Shown here: piece by piece, positions 1-6,937 of the stretch
Position numbering within the stretch: position 1 is the stretch's first letter
How the letters are laid out: each line of letters begins with the position of its first letter
The notes under the pieces: model-generated
What the model was told of the DNA's origin: nothing
Databases searched by the model: none
What the model saw: the letters and a program-made list of their open reading frames with translations, nothing else
Position numbers and translations under genes: made by a program
Assembly: GCA_023428295.1 (NCBI GenBank)
Contig: JAEYYV010000095.1
Coordinates: forward strand, 1 to 53,569
Length of the DNA stretch: 53,569 bases
Origin: Pseudomonadota bacterium
Lineage (GTDB): Bacteria > Myxococcota_A > Polyangia > Haliangiales > Haliangiaceae
Direction: 5' to 3'

Positions 1-633
1 CGAGTCGACCTCGTCCACGACCGCGTAGAACAGACCGCGCTGGACCATGCGATCCGGCGAGCTCTTCATGTTGTCGCGCAGGTAATCGAAGCCGAACTCG
101 TTGTTCTGGCCGTACGTGATGTCGCAGTTGTAGTTGCGCTGGCGCTCGAAGTCGTCGAGGCCGTGAACGATCACGCCCGTCGTGAGACCGAGGAAGCCGT
201 GAATGCGTCCCATCCACTCGGCGTCGCGCTTCGCGAGATAGTCGTTCACGGTGACGACGTGCACGCCTTTTCCGACGAGCGCGTTCAGATACGTGGGCAA
301 CGTGGCGACGAGCGTCTTGCCTTCGCCGGTGCGCATCTCGGCGATACGTCCCTCGTTGAGCACGATGCCGCCGAGCATCTGCACGTCGTAGTGGCGCATG
401 CCCGTCACGCGAACGCTCGCTTCGCGAACGGCCGCGTACGCTTCGGGCAACAGCTCCGTCAGGGACGCACCGTTATCGATGCGCTGCTTGAAGTCTGCGG
501 TCAGGGCCTTCAGCTCCGCGTCGCTCCGCTTCTTCATCTTGTCTTCCAGATTTGCGATCCGGTTGACGATGGGCTGCATGCGCTTGATCTCGCGCTGGTT
601 CTTGCTGCCGAAGAGCTTTTGGAGGAATCCCAT
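1..633 (-). CDS. secA: SecA preprotein translocase ATPase, N-terminal 211 residues (3' end outside window)
   Basis: SecA is the cytoplasmic motor that pushes unfolded preproteins through SecYEG. The reverse-strand frame starts MGFLQKLFGS and contains the SecA features MRHYDVQ, the Walker A run EMRTGEGKTL with ATLP after it, GVHVVTVNDYLA, TYGQNNEFGFDYLRDN and VVDEVDS (Walker B region), all in family order. The reading frame is open to the window edge, so only about a quarter of a typical 900-residue SecA is present. The start is the ATG at 633-631. No clear Shine-Dalgarno precedes it; a TAATAC hexamer lies 11 nt upstream and could be a -10 giving a very short leader. Identification is secure. 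Confidence 0.97.
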   Translation of the reverse strand, partial: MGFLQKLFGSKNQREIKRMQPIVNRIANLEDKMKKRSDAELKALTADFKQRIDNGASLTELLPEAYAAVREASVRVTGMRHYDVQMLGGIVLNEGRIAEMRTGEGKTLVATLPTYLNALVGKGVHVVTVNDYLAKRDAEWMGRIHGFLGLTTGVIVHGLDDFERQRNYNCDITYGQNNEFGFDYLRDNMKSSPDRMVQRGLFYAVVDEVDS

Positions 634-722
634 AACCGCGACGGGTATTACCACGTCTGGTGCGCGAAACAGGGCTTCCAGAAGCTGTCGATCGTCGGGC
701 TTTCCAACGCGGAGTCGAGTGA

Positions 723-1160
723 TTAGGCGGGCTTCCAGCTACGCAAGAAGCTCCACAGATCATTCTTCACGTCGAACGAGGTCTCGCACACCGCGACGCG
801 GCGGTGCTGCTCGTCGAGGATCTCGGCCGGTAGGTAGGTCAGCGTCCGCCGGAGCGAGAGGAATCGGATGTCCTTCTGACCGACCAGCTCGTACGGCGTC
901 CCGTCGTCGTCTTGGAACGAGAGCTCGTAGCGGATGATCTTCTGGCCGATCGGCCGGATGATCATGATGCCCTCGCAGTCGACGCCATGCGCGCGGGGCG
1001 GTGCGTCGAGGACGCCGCGCACGGAGACCTTGCCGTCGAGAAGGTGCGCGCGCGTCGACTCCGCATGCGCGCTGATCTCGAACTTGAACGGATGCTTTCG
1101 GCCGGGCTCGGAGTCCCACGCCACGGTCCCGCTCATCGTCTCGGCGAACTCGAAGCCCAT
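723..1160 (-). CDS. conserved-looking hypothetical protein, 145 aa
   Basis: The protein starts MGFEFAETMSGTVAWDSEP and continues as a mixed beta-rich single domain with no signal peptide or membrane segment. The opening F-x-E-x-M-x-G pattern recalls a small domain I have seen beside GMC oxidoreductases and lipases; that link is recollection only, and no function can be assigned. An upstream extension in frame (to 1220) exists, but I chose the ATG at 1160. A TACAGT hexamer sits exactly 6 nt before it, the spacing expected for a leaderless transcript, and there is no Shine-Dalgarno. The gene lies about 90 bp upstream of secA on the same strand. Confidence 0.75.
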   Translation of the reverse strand: MGFEFAETMSGTVAWDSEPGRKHPFKFEISAHAESTRAHLLDGKVSVRGVLDAPPRAHGVDCEGIMIIRPIGQKIIRYELSFQDDDGTPYELVGQKDIRFLSLRRTLTYLPAEILDEQHRRVAVCETSFDVKNDLWSFLRSWKPA

Positions 1161-1166
1161 GCGCCG

Positions 1167-1172
1167 ACTGTA
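1167..1172 (-). promoter_or_regulatory. candidate -10 element (TACAGT) of a leaderless gene
   Basis: On the minus strand TACAGT is followed by 6 nt and the ATG at 1160. If this is a -10, transcription would begin at or next to the start codon. It is one of at least 14 such TANNNT-N6/7-start arrangements in the window. No -35 match is obvious. Confidence 0.5.
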
Positions 1173-1239
1173 CATCCCGAAACGCCGATGGGCCGCCCTT
1201 TCGAGCGACCCACCTAGCATCCAGAAGAGAGAGACGAGA

Positions 1240-2106
1240 TCAGTTGCGCGAGAACATATCGATCAGCGTGCCGTTGGGACCTTCGTACTGCATCGTCGCC
1301 GCGGTGGTCGACGTGCGGCAGTCCGCGAACTGGAACGACTCGCACACGCAGCCCGAGTCACCCGCCTGGCAGGACGCGCCGCCGTTGCTCGGGTTGGTGC
1401 AGTTCACGCCGTAGTAGACCGAGGTGCACTCGCCCGCGCGCCCGAGGCAGTCCGACTCGTGCTGGAGCTTGGTGCACTCCGGCGAGAGGTCACACGTGCC
1501 GATCAGGTTGCAAACACCGGTGTAGCAACCGTCGAGGACCACCGCGACTTCGCCCGGAGCGCAGGCCGGCTCGGCGGTGTTGCAGGTCACCGCGCCCGCG
1601 CAGCTTCCGGTCGCGAGCGTCGGCTCGCAGGTGCCGCGCGACTCGTTGCAGTAGCCATAACCAGCGTCGATCGCTTCCTGGTCGTTGGTGCACGTGCAGG
1701 TCGTCTCGCACCGACCATCGCTGCAGACCTCGCCCTGGTCGCAGTCTTCATTGAAGACGCAGGTTTCGGGGACGCACGACGCGCGCGCCTCGTCGCACGT
1801 GTACCCGTCGGGGCACTGGTTGTCGTTGTTGCAGAAGCCGGCTTCTTCGCACACGCCGTCGTCGCTGCAGTAGCAACCTTGCGCGCAGTCGCTGTCGCTG
1901 TCGCACGTGTAGCCGGTCTCCTGGGGACAGCGTGAGCCGGCCCATTCGCACTCACTACCGTTGCAGACGTAGTAGCCGTCGTTGGCGCAGTAGGTCCAAC
2001 GGTCCCCGCCACCATTCGAGTCACCGAGGTACAGCTCGCAACCACCGAGGGCAGCGAGCGCGGCGATACAGAGAGAGGCGCGCAGGGGGGAGAAGAGCTT
2101 GGTCAT
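1240..2106 (-). CDS. Cys-rich secreted lipoprotein, 288 aa
   Basis: The N-terminus MTKLFSPLRASLCIAALAAL followed by GGC is a lipoprotein signal peptide, so the mature protein should be anchored to a membrane by the cysteine. The body is packed with short Cys-rich units of the type CDSDSDCAQGCYC, CNNDNQCPDGYTC and CVFNEDCDQGEVC, reminiscent of EGF-like or Dickkopf-like repeats common in myxobacterial surface proteins. There is no enzyme motif. The frame extends upstream to 2316, but the signal peptide and an AAAGGAAC Shine-Dalgarno 6-8 nt before the ATG fix the start at 2106. A strong sigma-54 promoter match lies about 50 bp upstream (2152-2167), so expression is probably activator-dependent. 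The role, perhaps surface adhesion or matrix, is unknown. Confidence 0.88.
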   Translation of the reverse strand: MTKLFSPLRASLCIAALAALGGCELYLGDSNGGGDRWTYCANDGYYVCNGSECEWAGSRCPQETGYTCDSDSDCAQGCYCSDDGVCEEAGFCNNDNQCPDGYTCDEARASCVPETCVFNEDCDQGEVCSDGRCETTCTCTNDQEAIDAGYGYCNESRGTCEPTLATGSCAGAVTCNTAEPACAPGEVAVVLDGCYTGVCNLIGTCDLSPECTKLQHESDCLGRAGECTSVYYGVNCTNPSNGGASCQAGDSGCVCESFQFADCRTSTTAATMQYEGPNGTLIDMFSRN

Positions 2107-2151
2107 GGTCTCGTTCCTTTGGGGGGAAGGCGTGCGGTAGTCCGGGACGGA

Positions 2152-2167
2152 AGCATCGGTCGTGCCA
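2152..2167 (-). promoter_or_regulatory. sigma-54 (-24/-12) promoter for the Cys-rich lipoprotein gene
   Basis: On the minus strand the sequence TGGCACGACCGATGCT matches the consensus TGGCACGNNNNTTGCW with one mismatch. The invariant GG and GC are separated by exactly 10 nt. The predicted start is near 2141, giving a leader of about 34 nt that carries the Shine-Dalgarno AAAGGAAC. No activator-binding repeat was identified upstream. Confidence 0.7.
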
Positions 2168-2501
2168 TTACGGCAACGGGATCGAACTAGTGAACAATCC
2201 ATCAACGTTTCGACACATGAGGACGATCTGTTGGGAACCGGCGACCAATCCCTGACAAAAATGCCCGAAAAATCGCCGTCCCACACACCCTGGTGTTCGG
2301 ACCGGCTGAATTTCATCGGCGTCGCACTCCGACAATCGTGTCATGCCCGGTTTCGGGAGCGATCGCGGGTGTGAACGTTGGGCCACAGTCGGTGTATCGC
2401 CGCGCCACGGAAACCGCCGGCAAATCCCACCGTTCCAACGGAAAACCGTCCGCTCGATCGTGCGATCGATCGCACTTCCAAGCGCTCGAGGCACAGCTCA
2501 G
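2168..2501. other. gene-free stretch between the lipoprotein promoter and the SDR stop codon
   Basis: About 330 bp with no convincing coding frame; open frames here lack signal peptides, motifs or start signals. It presumably holds upstream activator sites for the sigma-54 promoter at 2152-2167. The only clear structure is the perfect 16-bp palindrome at 2460-2475. Confidence 0.5.
2460..2475. repeat. perfect 16-bp palindrome GTGCGATCGATCGCAC
   Basis: The palindrome lies 26 bp beyond the stop codon of the SDR gene. No T-run follows it on either strand, so it is not a canonical terminator. It could be a protein-binding site or an RNA hairpin protecting the 3' end of the SDR transcript. Confidence 0.4.
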
Positions 2502-3479
2502 CTAGGCGGGTTCGTCGACGGCGCGAATGGTCTCGCGGAGCGAGTAGCGAGGGCGAAAGCCGAGCTCGGCAGCGGCGCGGCGACCGTCGACCATACAAAC
2601 GTAGCGGATGAAATCGAGCTCGTTGACCGGGAAGCTCGACAGGCCGAAGCGGAACGCGAGTCCGAGGAGCGGTAGCGCGACCGGGTGCGGGATCGCACGC
2701 GGCTCGCGACCGAGCTCCTTCAGCACGGCAGAGACGGGCACCTCCCCCGGACCGACGATGTTGTAGATGCCGCGCCGTCCCGGGGTGAGCGCGTGCACGA
2801 TCGACTCGGCCACATCTAGATAATGGACGAGCTGCACCATCGGATCGAAGCCGAGCAGCACTGGTGGCCGCTCGAGGCGCAAGTAGTTCGACGGCGCATT
2901 GCGCACGGGACCGACGATGTGCACCGGCCGCAAGATGACGGTCTCGATCTGTGCCGCACGCCAGAGGAACGTCGACACGAGGTGATCGATCTCGACGAGA
3001 TCGCGCATCTGCGGGAATCGCTGCGCGGCGAGCAGCGGTGCGTCCTCGGTGAGGAACTGCGCGTTGTCGGGGCGCGGGCCATAGACGTTCGCGCTCGAGA
3101 GCAGCACGACCTTGGGAACCTTGTACGCCTGGCAATACTCGAGGAGCTTGGTCGTCCCCGTGATGTTCCACGAGTACAGCTCGGCGGGGCGCGCCCGCGG
3201 ATCGTGCATCACACCGAGATGGATCAGCGCGTCGACATCGCCGACGCGGAAGATGTCACGCGCCTTCTTGCTGCGCAGATCGACCTGATGATGCTCGATG
3301 TCCTTGGGGCGCCCCTGCATCGGGCGGCGATCGAGGCCGACGATCTGCCAGTCGAGATCGTGATGGAGCCGGCGCGCGACGAGGCGACCGAGGCGCCCGG
3401 CGATGCCCGTGATGACCACCTTGCGAAGACGCGGCAGCGTGGGCTCGGTGGGCCCGGAGAGCCCGCTACCAGAAGACAT
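2502..3479 (-). CDS. extended SDR / NAD-dependent epimerase-like protein, 325 aa, apparently lacking the catalytic Tyr/Lys
   Basis: A Rossmann fold opens with KVVITGIAGRLGRLVARRL (GxxGxxG dinucleotide-binding loop, residues about 20-38). It continues with DLRSKKARDIF, ALIHLGV, NITGTTKLLEYC and LLSSANVYGP, all typical of NAD(P)-dependent sugar epimerases and dehydratases. Where the family has YxxxK, this protein reads FPQMRDLVEID, so both catalytic residues seem replaced. ILRPVHIVGP follows as expected. It may bind a nucleotide without classic catalysis. Its start overlaps the end of the upstream acyltransferase gene by 14 bp, so the two are co-translated and probably act in one lipid or envelope pathway. 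Confidence 0.85.
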   Translation of the reverse strand: MSSGSGLSGPTEPTLPRLRKVVITGIAGRLGRLVARRLHHDLDWQIVGLDRRPMQGRPKDIEHHQVDLRSKKARDIFRVGDVDALIHLGVMHDPRARPAELYSWNITGTTKLLEYCQAYKVPKVVLLSSANVYGPRPDNAQFLTEDAPLLAAQRFPQMRDLVEIDHLVSTFLWRAAQIETVILRPVHIVGPVRNAPSNYLRLERPPVLLGFDPMVQLVHYLDVAESIVHALTPGRRGIYNIVGPGEVPVSAVLKELGREPRAIPHPVALPLLGLAFRFGLSSFPVNELDFIRYVCMVDGRRAAAELGFRPRYSLRETIRAVDEPA

Positions 3480-4311
3480 GTGCTCGCTCGCGAAGCCCGA
3501 CGTGGAGCATCGATTGGATCGTGGTGCGGACCTTCGCCACCTTTTCGTCGAGGACCTCGTCGTCGTCGTCGGGATCGCCGGTGAACACCATCGGCTCGCC
3601 GAAGTAGAGGCGATACTTCACGGGTAAGGGCACGATGGGAACGAACGGCGGATACGGCACGACCGGAAACGCGGGGATGCGCAGCAGGCGCGCGAGCGGC
3701 TTGATGTTCAGCGCGGGTGCTTGCTCTTCGGCGCCGATGACCGCGACGGGAACGATCGGCGCCTGCATCTCGAGCGCGAGCCGCATGAAGCCTTTGCCGA
3801 ACTCGGCTAGCTGATAGCGCTTGCCGAAATCCTTGGAGATGCCGCGCGCACCCTCGGGAAACACGAGCACCGCTTCCTCCGCCGCGAGGAGGCGTCGGCA
3901 GTTCTCGGGCGTGCCCGTGATCTGTCCCCAGCGCGCGAACAAGTAGCTCGCGAACGGCACGGTGGGCACGAAGTACTCGACCATCGATCGCACGAGGCGC
4001 GGCTGCGCCGGCTCGAGGAACGTCGCCGCGCCGATGACCACGCCATCGAACGGCAGCTGCCCGGAGTGGTTCGACACGAACAGCACGCGGCCCTTCGCCG
4101 GGATGTTCGCGATGCCGTACGACGTGGCCCGGAAGTAGTTGCGATAGAGGAAGCGAGCGAACGTCGCCGCGATCTTCAGCGAGTCGCGCGACATGCCGAA
4201 CGGGTCGTAGCCGAACTCGTTGCCGTGGACGACGAGCGCCTGGGTACGGCCATCGATATCGTCGTCGGGGACGTCGCCGCGCAGCTGCCGCAACCGATCG
4301 AAGAGACCCAC
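3466..4311 (-). CDS. PlsC-like acyltransferase, 281 aa
   Basis: This protein belongs to the membrane-associated lysophospholipid acyltransferase superfamily. It shows the variant first motif NHSGQLPFDG (usual core NHxSxxD) around residue 80 and the acyl-acceptor motif VFPEGARGISK around residue 150, in correct order and spacing. It likely transfers a fatty acyl group to a glycerophosphate or related lipid at the inner membrane. The start is a GTG (4311-4309), preceded by TAGACT exactly 6 nt upstream and no Shine-Dalgarno. It is the first gene of a two-gene unit with the overlapping SDR gene. Confidence 0.88.
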   Translation of the reverse strand: MGLFDRLRQLRGDVPDDDIDGRTQALVVHGNEFGYDPFGMSRDSLKIAATFARFLYRNYFRATSYGIANIPAKGRVLFVSNHSGQLPFDGVVIGAATFLEPAQPRLVRSMVEYFVPTVPFASYLFARWGQITGTPENCRRLLAAEEAVLVFPEGARGISKDFGKRYQLAEFGKGFMRLALEMQAPIVPVAVIGAEEQAPALNIKPLARLLRIPAFPVVPYPPFVPIVPLPVKYRLYFGEPMVFTGDPDDDDEVLDEKVAKVRTTIQSMLHVGLRERAHVFW

Positions 4312-4317
4312 GCGCGC

Positions 4318-4323
4318 AGTCTA
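4318..4323 (-). promoter_or_regulatory. candidate -10 element (TAGACT) of a leaderless gene
   Basis: TAGACT-N6-GTG on the minus strand, immediately before the acyltransferase start codon. It belongs to the recurring TANNNT pattern. Confidence 0.5.
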
Positions 4324-4349
4324 CACGCCGCGTGATACCGTCGCTCGTG

Positions 4350-5252
4350 ATGGAGAGCTTCGTCGATCTCGCGTATCGCGGATTGTCACTCGGGCGGCGC
4401 GTGAAGCTGACACAGGTTCGGCCGACCACGGGCTACCTCGAGACACCTGCGCCGATGCCGGTGGGCACGACGATCGCCATCGCCACCGACGAGGGCCACA
4501 CGCTCGACGCGATCGTCACCTCGATCCACGAGCAGGTCGGTGGCTCGGACAGGCACCCCGGTATGACGGTGAAACCCACGCTCGAAGGCGCCGTCGCCGC
4601 GTGGTGGGAAGAGCGGGTCGCGCTTCCCGCCGAGGAAGCGCCCGCGCCGCCGCGCACCAAGCCGGTCACCGTGCGCCCGCGTACGAACACCGTGGTCGAC
4701 ACCACCCCCGCCGGCGCGACCGCCGTATCGACCGCCGCGCCGGCGCCGATCAAGCCGACCACCACGGCGCCGCTGCCGGCCGTGACTCCCGCTGTCGAGC
4801 CCGCCATGGCAGCAGCGCTCGCTGCGGCGTCTGAGACCGTGGCGCAGGCGCAATCATCGCAATCGCAATCGTCGCAGTCAGCGATCGACGACGCCGGTGG
4901 TCGCACGGTCGTGATGCCGGCGGTGGATCCGGCAGCGCTCGACAGGCTCGTGCGTTCGACGAGCGACGAGATTCCCGTGGCGCGGATCAGCGACGTGATG
5001 GCGGCCGCGCAGGTGGACGGCATCCCCGATCTGCGCAGCACGGGAGAGAACGAGGTGATCGATGACGGCAAGAAGACGACGATGATGGATGCCGTCGATC
5101 TCTCCGCGCTCGGTCTCGACATGCCCGGCAACACCGGCCAGATGGCCGCGGTGAACGTGGATGACGAGGGCAACGGCGACGACGAACCGCCGCCGCGCCC
5201 GTCGCAGCCATCGATGCCGTCTTCCGTGAAGAAGCGGAAGAAGCGGCGATGA
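4350..5252 (+). CDS. Ala/Pro/Thr-rich protein of unknown function, 300 aa
   Basis: The first 85 residues (MESFVDLAYRGLSLGRRVKL onward) form a compact domain that could be a small PilZ-like or beta-barrel module, with EGHTLDAIVTSIHEQ inside; this is only a shape impression. The middle is a long Ala/Pro/Thr linker with a Ser/Gln stretch (SSQSQSSQS). The C-terminus carries short acidic segments and ends in a basic tail, KKRKKRR. There is no signal peptide or membrane segment. In-frame GTGs at 4332 and 4347 are alternative starts; TACCGT lies 5 nt before the latter. The stop overlaps the start of a 39-aa ORF (ATGA), suggesting coupling to the downstream LD-carboxypeptidase. Confidence 0.7.
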   Translation: MESFVDLAYRGLSLGRRVKLTQVRPTTGYLETPAPMPVGTTIAIATDEGHTLDAIVTSIHEQVGGSDRHPGMTVKPTLEGAVAAWWEERVALPAEEAPAPPRTKPVTVRPRTNTVVDTTPAGATAVSTAAPAPIKPTTTAPLPAVTPAVEPAMAAALAAASETVAQAQSSQSQSSQSAIDDAGGRTVVMPAVDPAALDRLVRSTSDEIPVARISDVMAAAQVDGIPDLRSTGENEVIDDGKKTTMMDAVDLSALGLDMPGNTGQMAAVNVDDEGNGDDEPPPRPSQPSMPSSVKKRKKRR

Positions 5253-5368
5253 CGAACAGGGCAGGGCGGGCGCCGCGCGACGAGGACGGCGACGCGATGC
5301 GCGGCACATCGACGACGAGCGTGATGCGCGGCACGGTCGCGACGACGAGCACGAGGGAGGCGTCGTGA
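5249..5368 (+). CDS. 39-aa junction ORF coupled at both ends
   Basis: The start ATG overlaps the stop of the upstream gene (ATGA at 5249-5252). Its own TGA overlaps the GTG of the LD-carboxypeptidase gene (GTGA at 5365-5368). The product is basic and Thr/Arg-rich and contains an imperfect internal repeat (MRGTSTTSV then MRGTVATTST). It resembles no known protein. It may be a translated linker that hands ribosomes from one gene to the next rather than a functional peptide. Confidence 0.4.
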   Translation: MTNRAGRAPRDEDGDAMRGTSTTSVMRGTVATTSTREAS

Positions 5369-6345
5369 CGGCGGCGATCATTCCTCCGCGCGTGTCGCGG
5401 GGCGATCGCGTCGGCATCATCGCGCCTGCGGGCCCCGTTCGCTTCATGCGACTCGTGCGAGGCCTCGAGCGGTTGGGCGACGCGTTTCGCATCGAGCTCG
5501 CGCCGAGCCTCGTCTCCGAGACGCCGGCCAGCGCGCCCGTGATCGCGGGGCCTGCGCGTGACGAAGGACTCCCGAGCTATCTGTCGGCGAGCGACGACGT
5601 TCGCGCGGCCGAGCTGATGGCGATGATCGAGAACCCCGACATCCGCGCGATCATCTTGGCGCGCGGCGGTTACGGGATCATGCGGATCCTCGCGAAGCTC
5701 GATCCGTCCGCGTTGACCAAGGATCCGAAGCCGATCGTGGGCTTCTCCGATGCGACCGCGCTGTTGTCATGGGCACACGCGGCCGGCGTGCGCGGCATTC
5801 ACGGGCCCGTGATCGCGCAGCTCGGCGATCTCGGCGCGAGCCACGTCGAGCATCTCGTGCGCGTGCTGACGGATCCGTCGCCTCTCGGCATCCGGCCGTG
5901 GTCGATCACGAGCGTGGGCAGAGGCGAGCATCGCGGGCCGCTCGTCGCGGCGAACTTGACGCTCGCGTCGATGCTCGTCGGTACTCCGTGGCCGCTGCCG
6001 CTCGAAGGCGCGATCGCGATCCTCGAGGAGGTGGGCGAGCGACCCTACGAGATCGATCGCTATCTGACGCAGCTCACGCTGACGGGAACGCTCGCGAAGC
6101 TCCGGGCGGTGCTGCTCGGCGACTTCACGCGCTGTGACGATCTCAATCCGGCTCTCGGCACACCCGATCCGGCGGACGCGGCGCTGACCACGATCCTCGA
6201 GCGACTGCGCGTCGCGGGGACGCCGACCGCCGCGGGAGCGCCGATCGGACACGGCGCGCGCAACGAGGCGGTGCCGTTCGGTGCGCAGTGCGTGCTGGAC
6301 CTCGAGCACGCGACGTTCGAGATCCTCGAAGGGGCCGTCGCCTGA
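5365..6345 (+). CDS. LD-carboxypeptidase (MccF/LdcA, peptidase family S66), 326 aa
   Basis: S66 serine peptidases cleave the L,D-bond between meso-diaminopimelate and the terminal D-Ala of murein tetrapeptides during recycling; MccF relatives cleave microcin C. The N-terminal domain has VGIIAPAGP and the conserved ILARGGYGIMRIL. The nucleophile Ser is in VGFSDATALL (about residue 132), and the Glu and His of the charge-relay are in ILEEVGERPYEIDR and PIGHGARN near the C-terminus. The length is normal. The GTG start has a GGGAGG Shine-Dalgarno about 6 nt upstream and overlaps the preceding 39-aa ORF. The absence of a signal peptide points to cytoplasmic murein recycling. Confidence 0.92.
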   Translation: MTAAIIPPRVSRGDRVGIIAPAGPVRFMRLVRGLERLGDAFRIELAPSLVSETPASAPVIAGPARDEGLPSYLSASDDVRAAELMAMIENPDIRAIILARGGYGIMRILAKLDPSALTKDPKPIVGFSDATALLSWAHAAGVRGIHGPVIAQLGDLGASHVEHLVRVLTDPSPLGIRPWSITSVGRGEHRGPLVAANLTLASMLVGTPWPLPLEGAIAILEEVGERPYEIDRYLTQLTLTGTLAKLRAVLLGDFTRCDDLNPALGTPDPADAALTTILERLRVAGTPTAAGAPIGHGARNEAVPFGAQCVLDLEHATFEILEGAVA

Positions 6346-6373
6346 GCGATATCGCCGAGCGACTCGCACCCCA

Positions 6374-6399
6374 TGATCAAGAGTGATCAGGAGTGATCA
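6374..6399. repeat. 10-bp-period repeat: three TGATCA palindromes
   Basis: TGATCA occurs at 6374, 6384 and 6394 with nearly identical 4-nt spacers (AGAG, GGAG). The array sits in the 51-bp convergent gap between the LD-carboxypeptidase and DUF3467 genes, and the last copy includes the DUF3467 stop codon. It may be a replication-slippage product or a binding site. Confidence 0.6.
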
Positions 6400-6690
6400 G
6401 TGGAAGACGGGTTCGTCGTCCGTGCCTGTCTCGATCGTCCCGAAGCGCTCTTCATAGCGCTCGAGGTTCTTCTGTAACGCTTGCAGTAGGCGCTTCGTGT
6501 GGCGCGGTGACGAGATGACACGCGTGCGGACTTTTGCCCGACCGTTGCTCGGCTGGATGAACGCGAAGTCGAGGATGAACTCGTTCTCGGTGTGATTGAG
6601 CAGGACGAGGTTCGAGTAGACCCCCTGCGCAACATCGTCATCGATCTGCACTTGAAGCTTGGGGGACTGGGGAGGCGGCTCGTCCGACAT
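6397..6690 (-). CDS. DUF3467 family protein, 97 aa
   Basis: The protein starts MSDEPPPQSPKLQVQIDDD and has the DUF3467 pattern: GVYSNLVLLNHTENEFILDF, then FIQPSNGRAKVRTRVISSP and a C-terminal helix. Family members are small soluble proteins of unknown function found in many bacteria. A longer upstream frame exists, but the family boundary and a TACGTT hexamer 7 nt before the ATG at 6690 fix this start. It is transcribed divergently from the candidate sRNA unit. Confidence 0.85.
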   Translation of the reverse strand: MSDEPPPQSPKLQVQIDDDVAQGVYSNLVLLNHTENEFILDFAFIQPSNGRAKVRTRVISSPRHTKRLLQALQKNLERYEERFGTIETGTDDEPVFH

Positions 6691-6697
6691 GGTTGGC

Positions 6698-6703
6698 AAC
6701 GTA
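6698..6703 (-). promoter_or_regulatory. candidate -10 element (TACGTT) of a leaderless gene
   Basis: TACGTT-N7-ATG on the minus strand, before the DUF3467 gene. No Shine-Dalgarno is present between it and the ATG. Confidence 0.5.
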
Positions 6704-6911
6704 ACGCGTTCATCCAGTAGGCCGGGCCATTCGGGGAGGGATTTGCCCGAACGGAAGTCACCAAACTGGCCAGTGGAGTGGCCACACCGAGAACAAGGGG
6801 GTGACAGGACTAGTCGCCAATCGCGACATCCTGTCGAACTTGCGAGCAGGATTTGCCTCGTAACTCGTGGATCCGTCGTCGATGTGATCCCGATGAGCCC
6901 TCGGGTTGACG
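6704..6911. other. gene-free stretch upstream of the sigma-54 promoter
   Basis: About 200 bp between the DUF3467 promoter element and the sigma-54 promoter at 6912. No believable coding frame is visible. It is the expected place for enhancer-type activator sites, but no clear paired repeats were recognised. Confidence 0.4.
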
Positions 6912-6927
6912 TGGCACCAATACTGCT
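6912..6927 (+). promoter_or_regulatory. sigma-54 (-24/-12) promoter of the candidate small RNA
   Basis: TGGCACCAATACTGCT matches TGGCACGNNNNTTGCW, with the invariant GG (6913-6914) and GC (6925-6926) exactly 10 nt apart. The predicted start is about 6938. The next 260 bp contain no credible coding frame but do contain an intrinsic terminator, so the natural product is a non-coding RNA. Confidence 0.7.
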
Positions 6928-6937
6928 CATGTTTCAG

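Noticed and set aside
2250..2280. A-rich run (ACAAAAATGCCCGAAAAAT) as a minus-strand terminator
   Set aside because: No GC-rich hairpin lies next to it in the right orientation.
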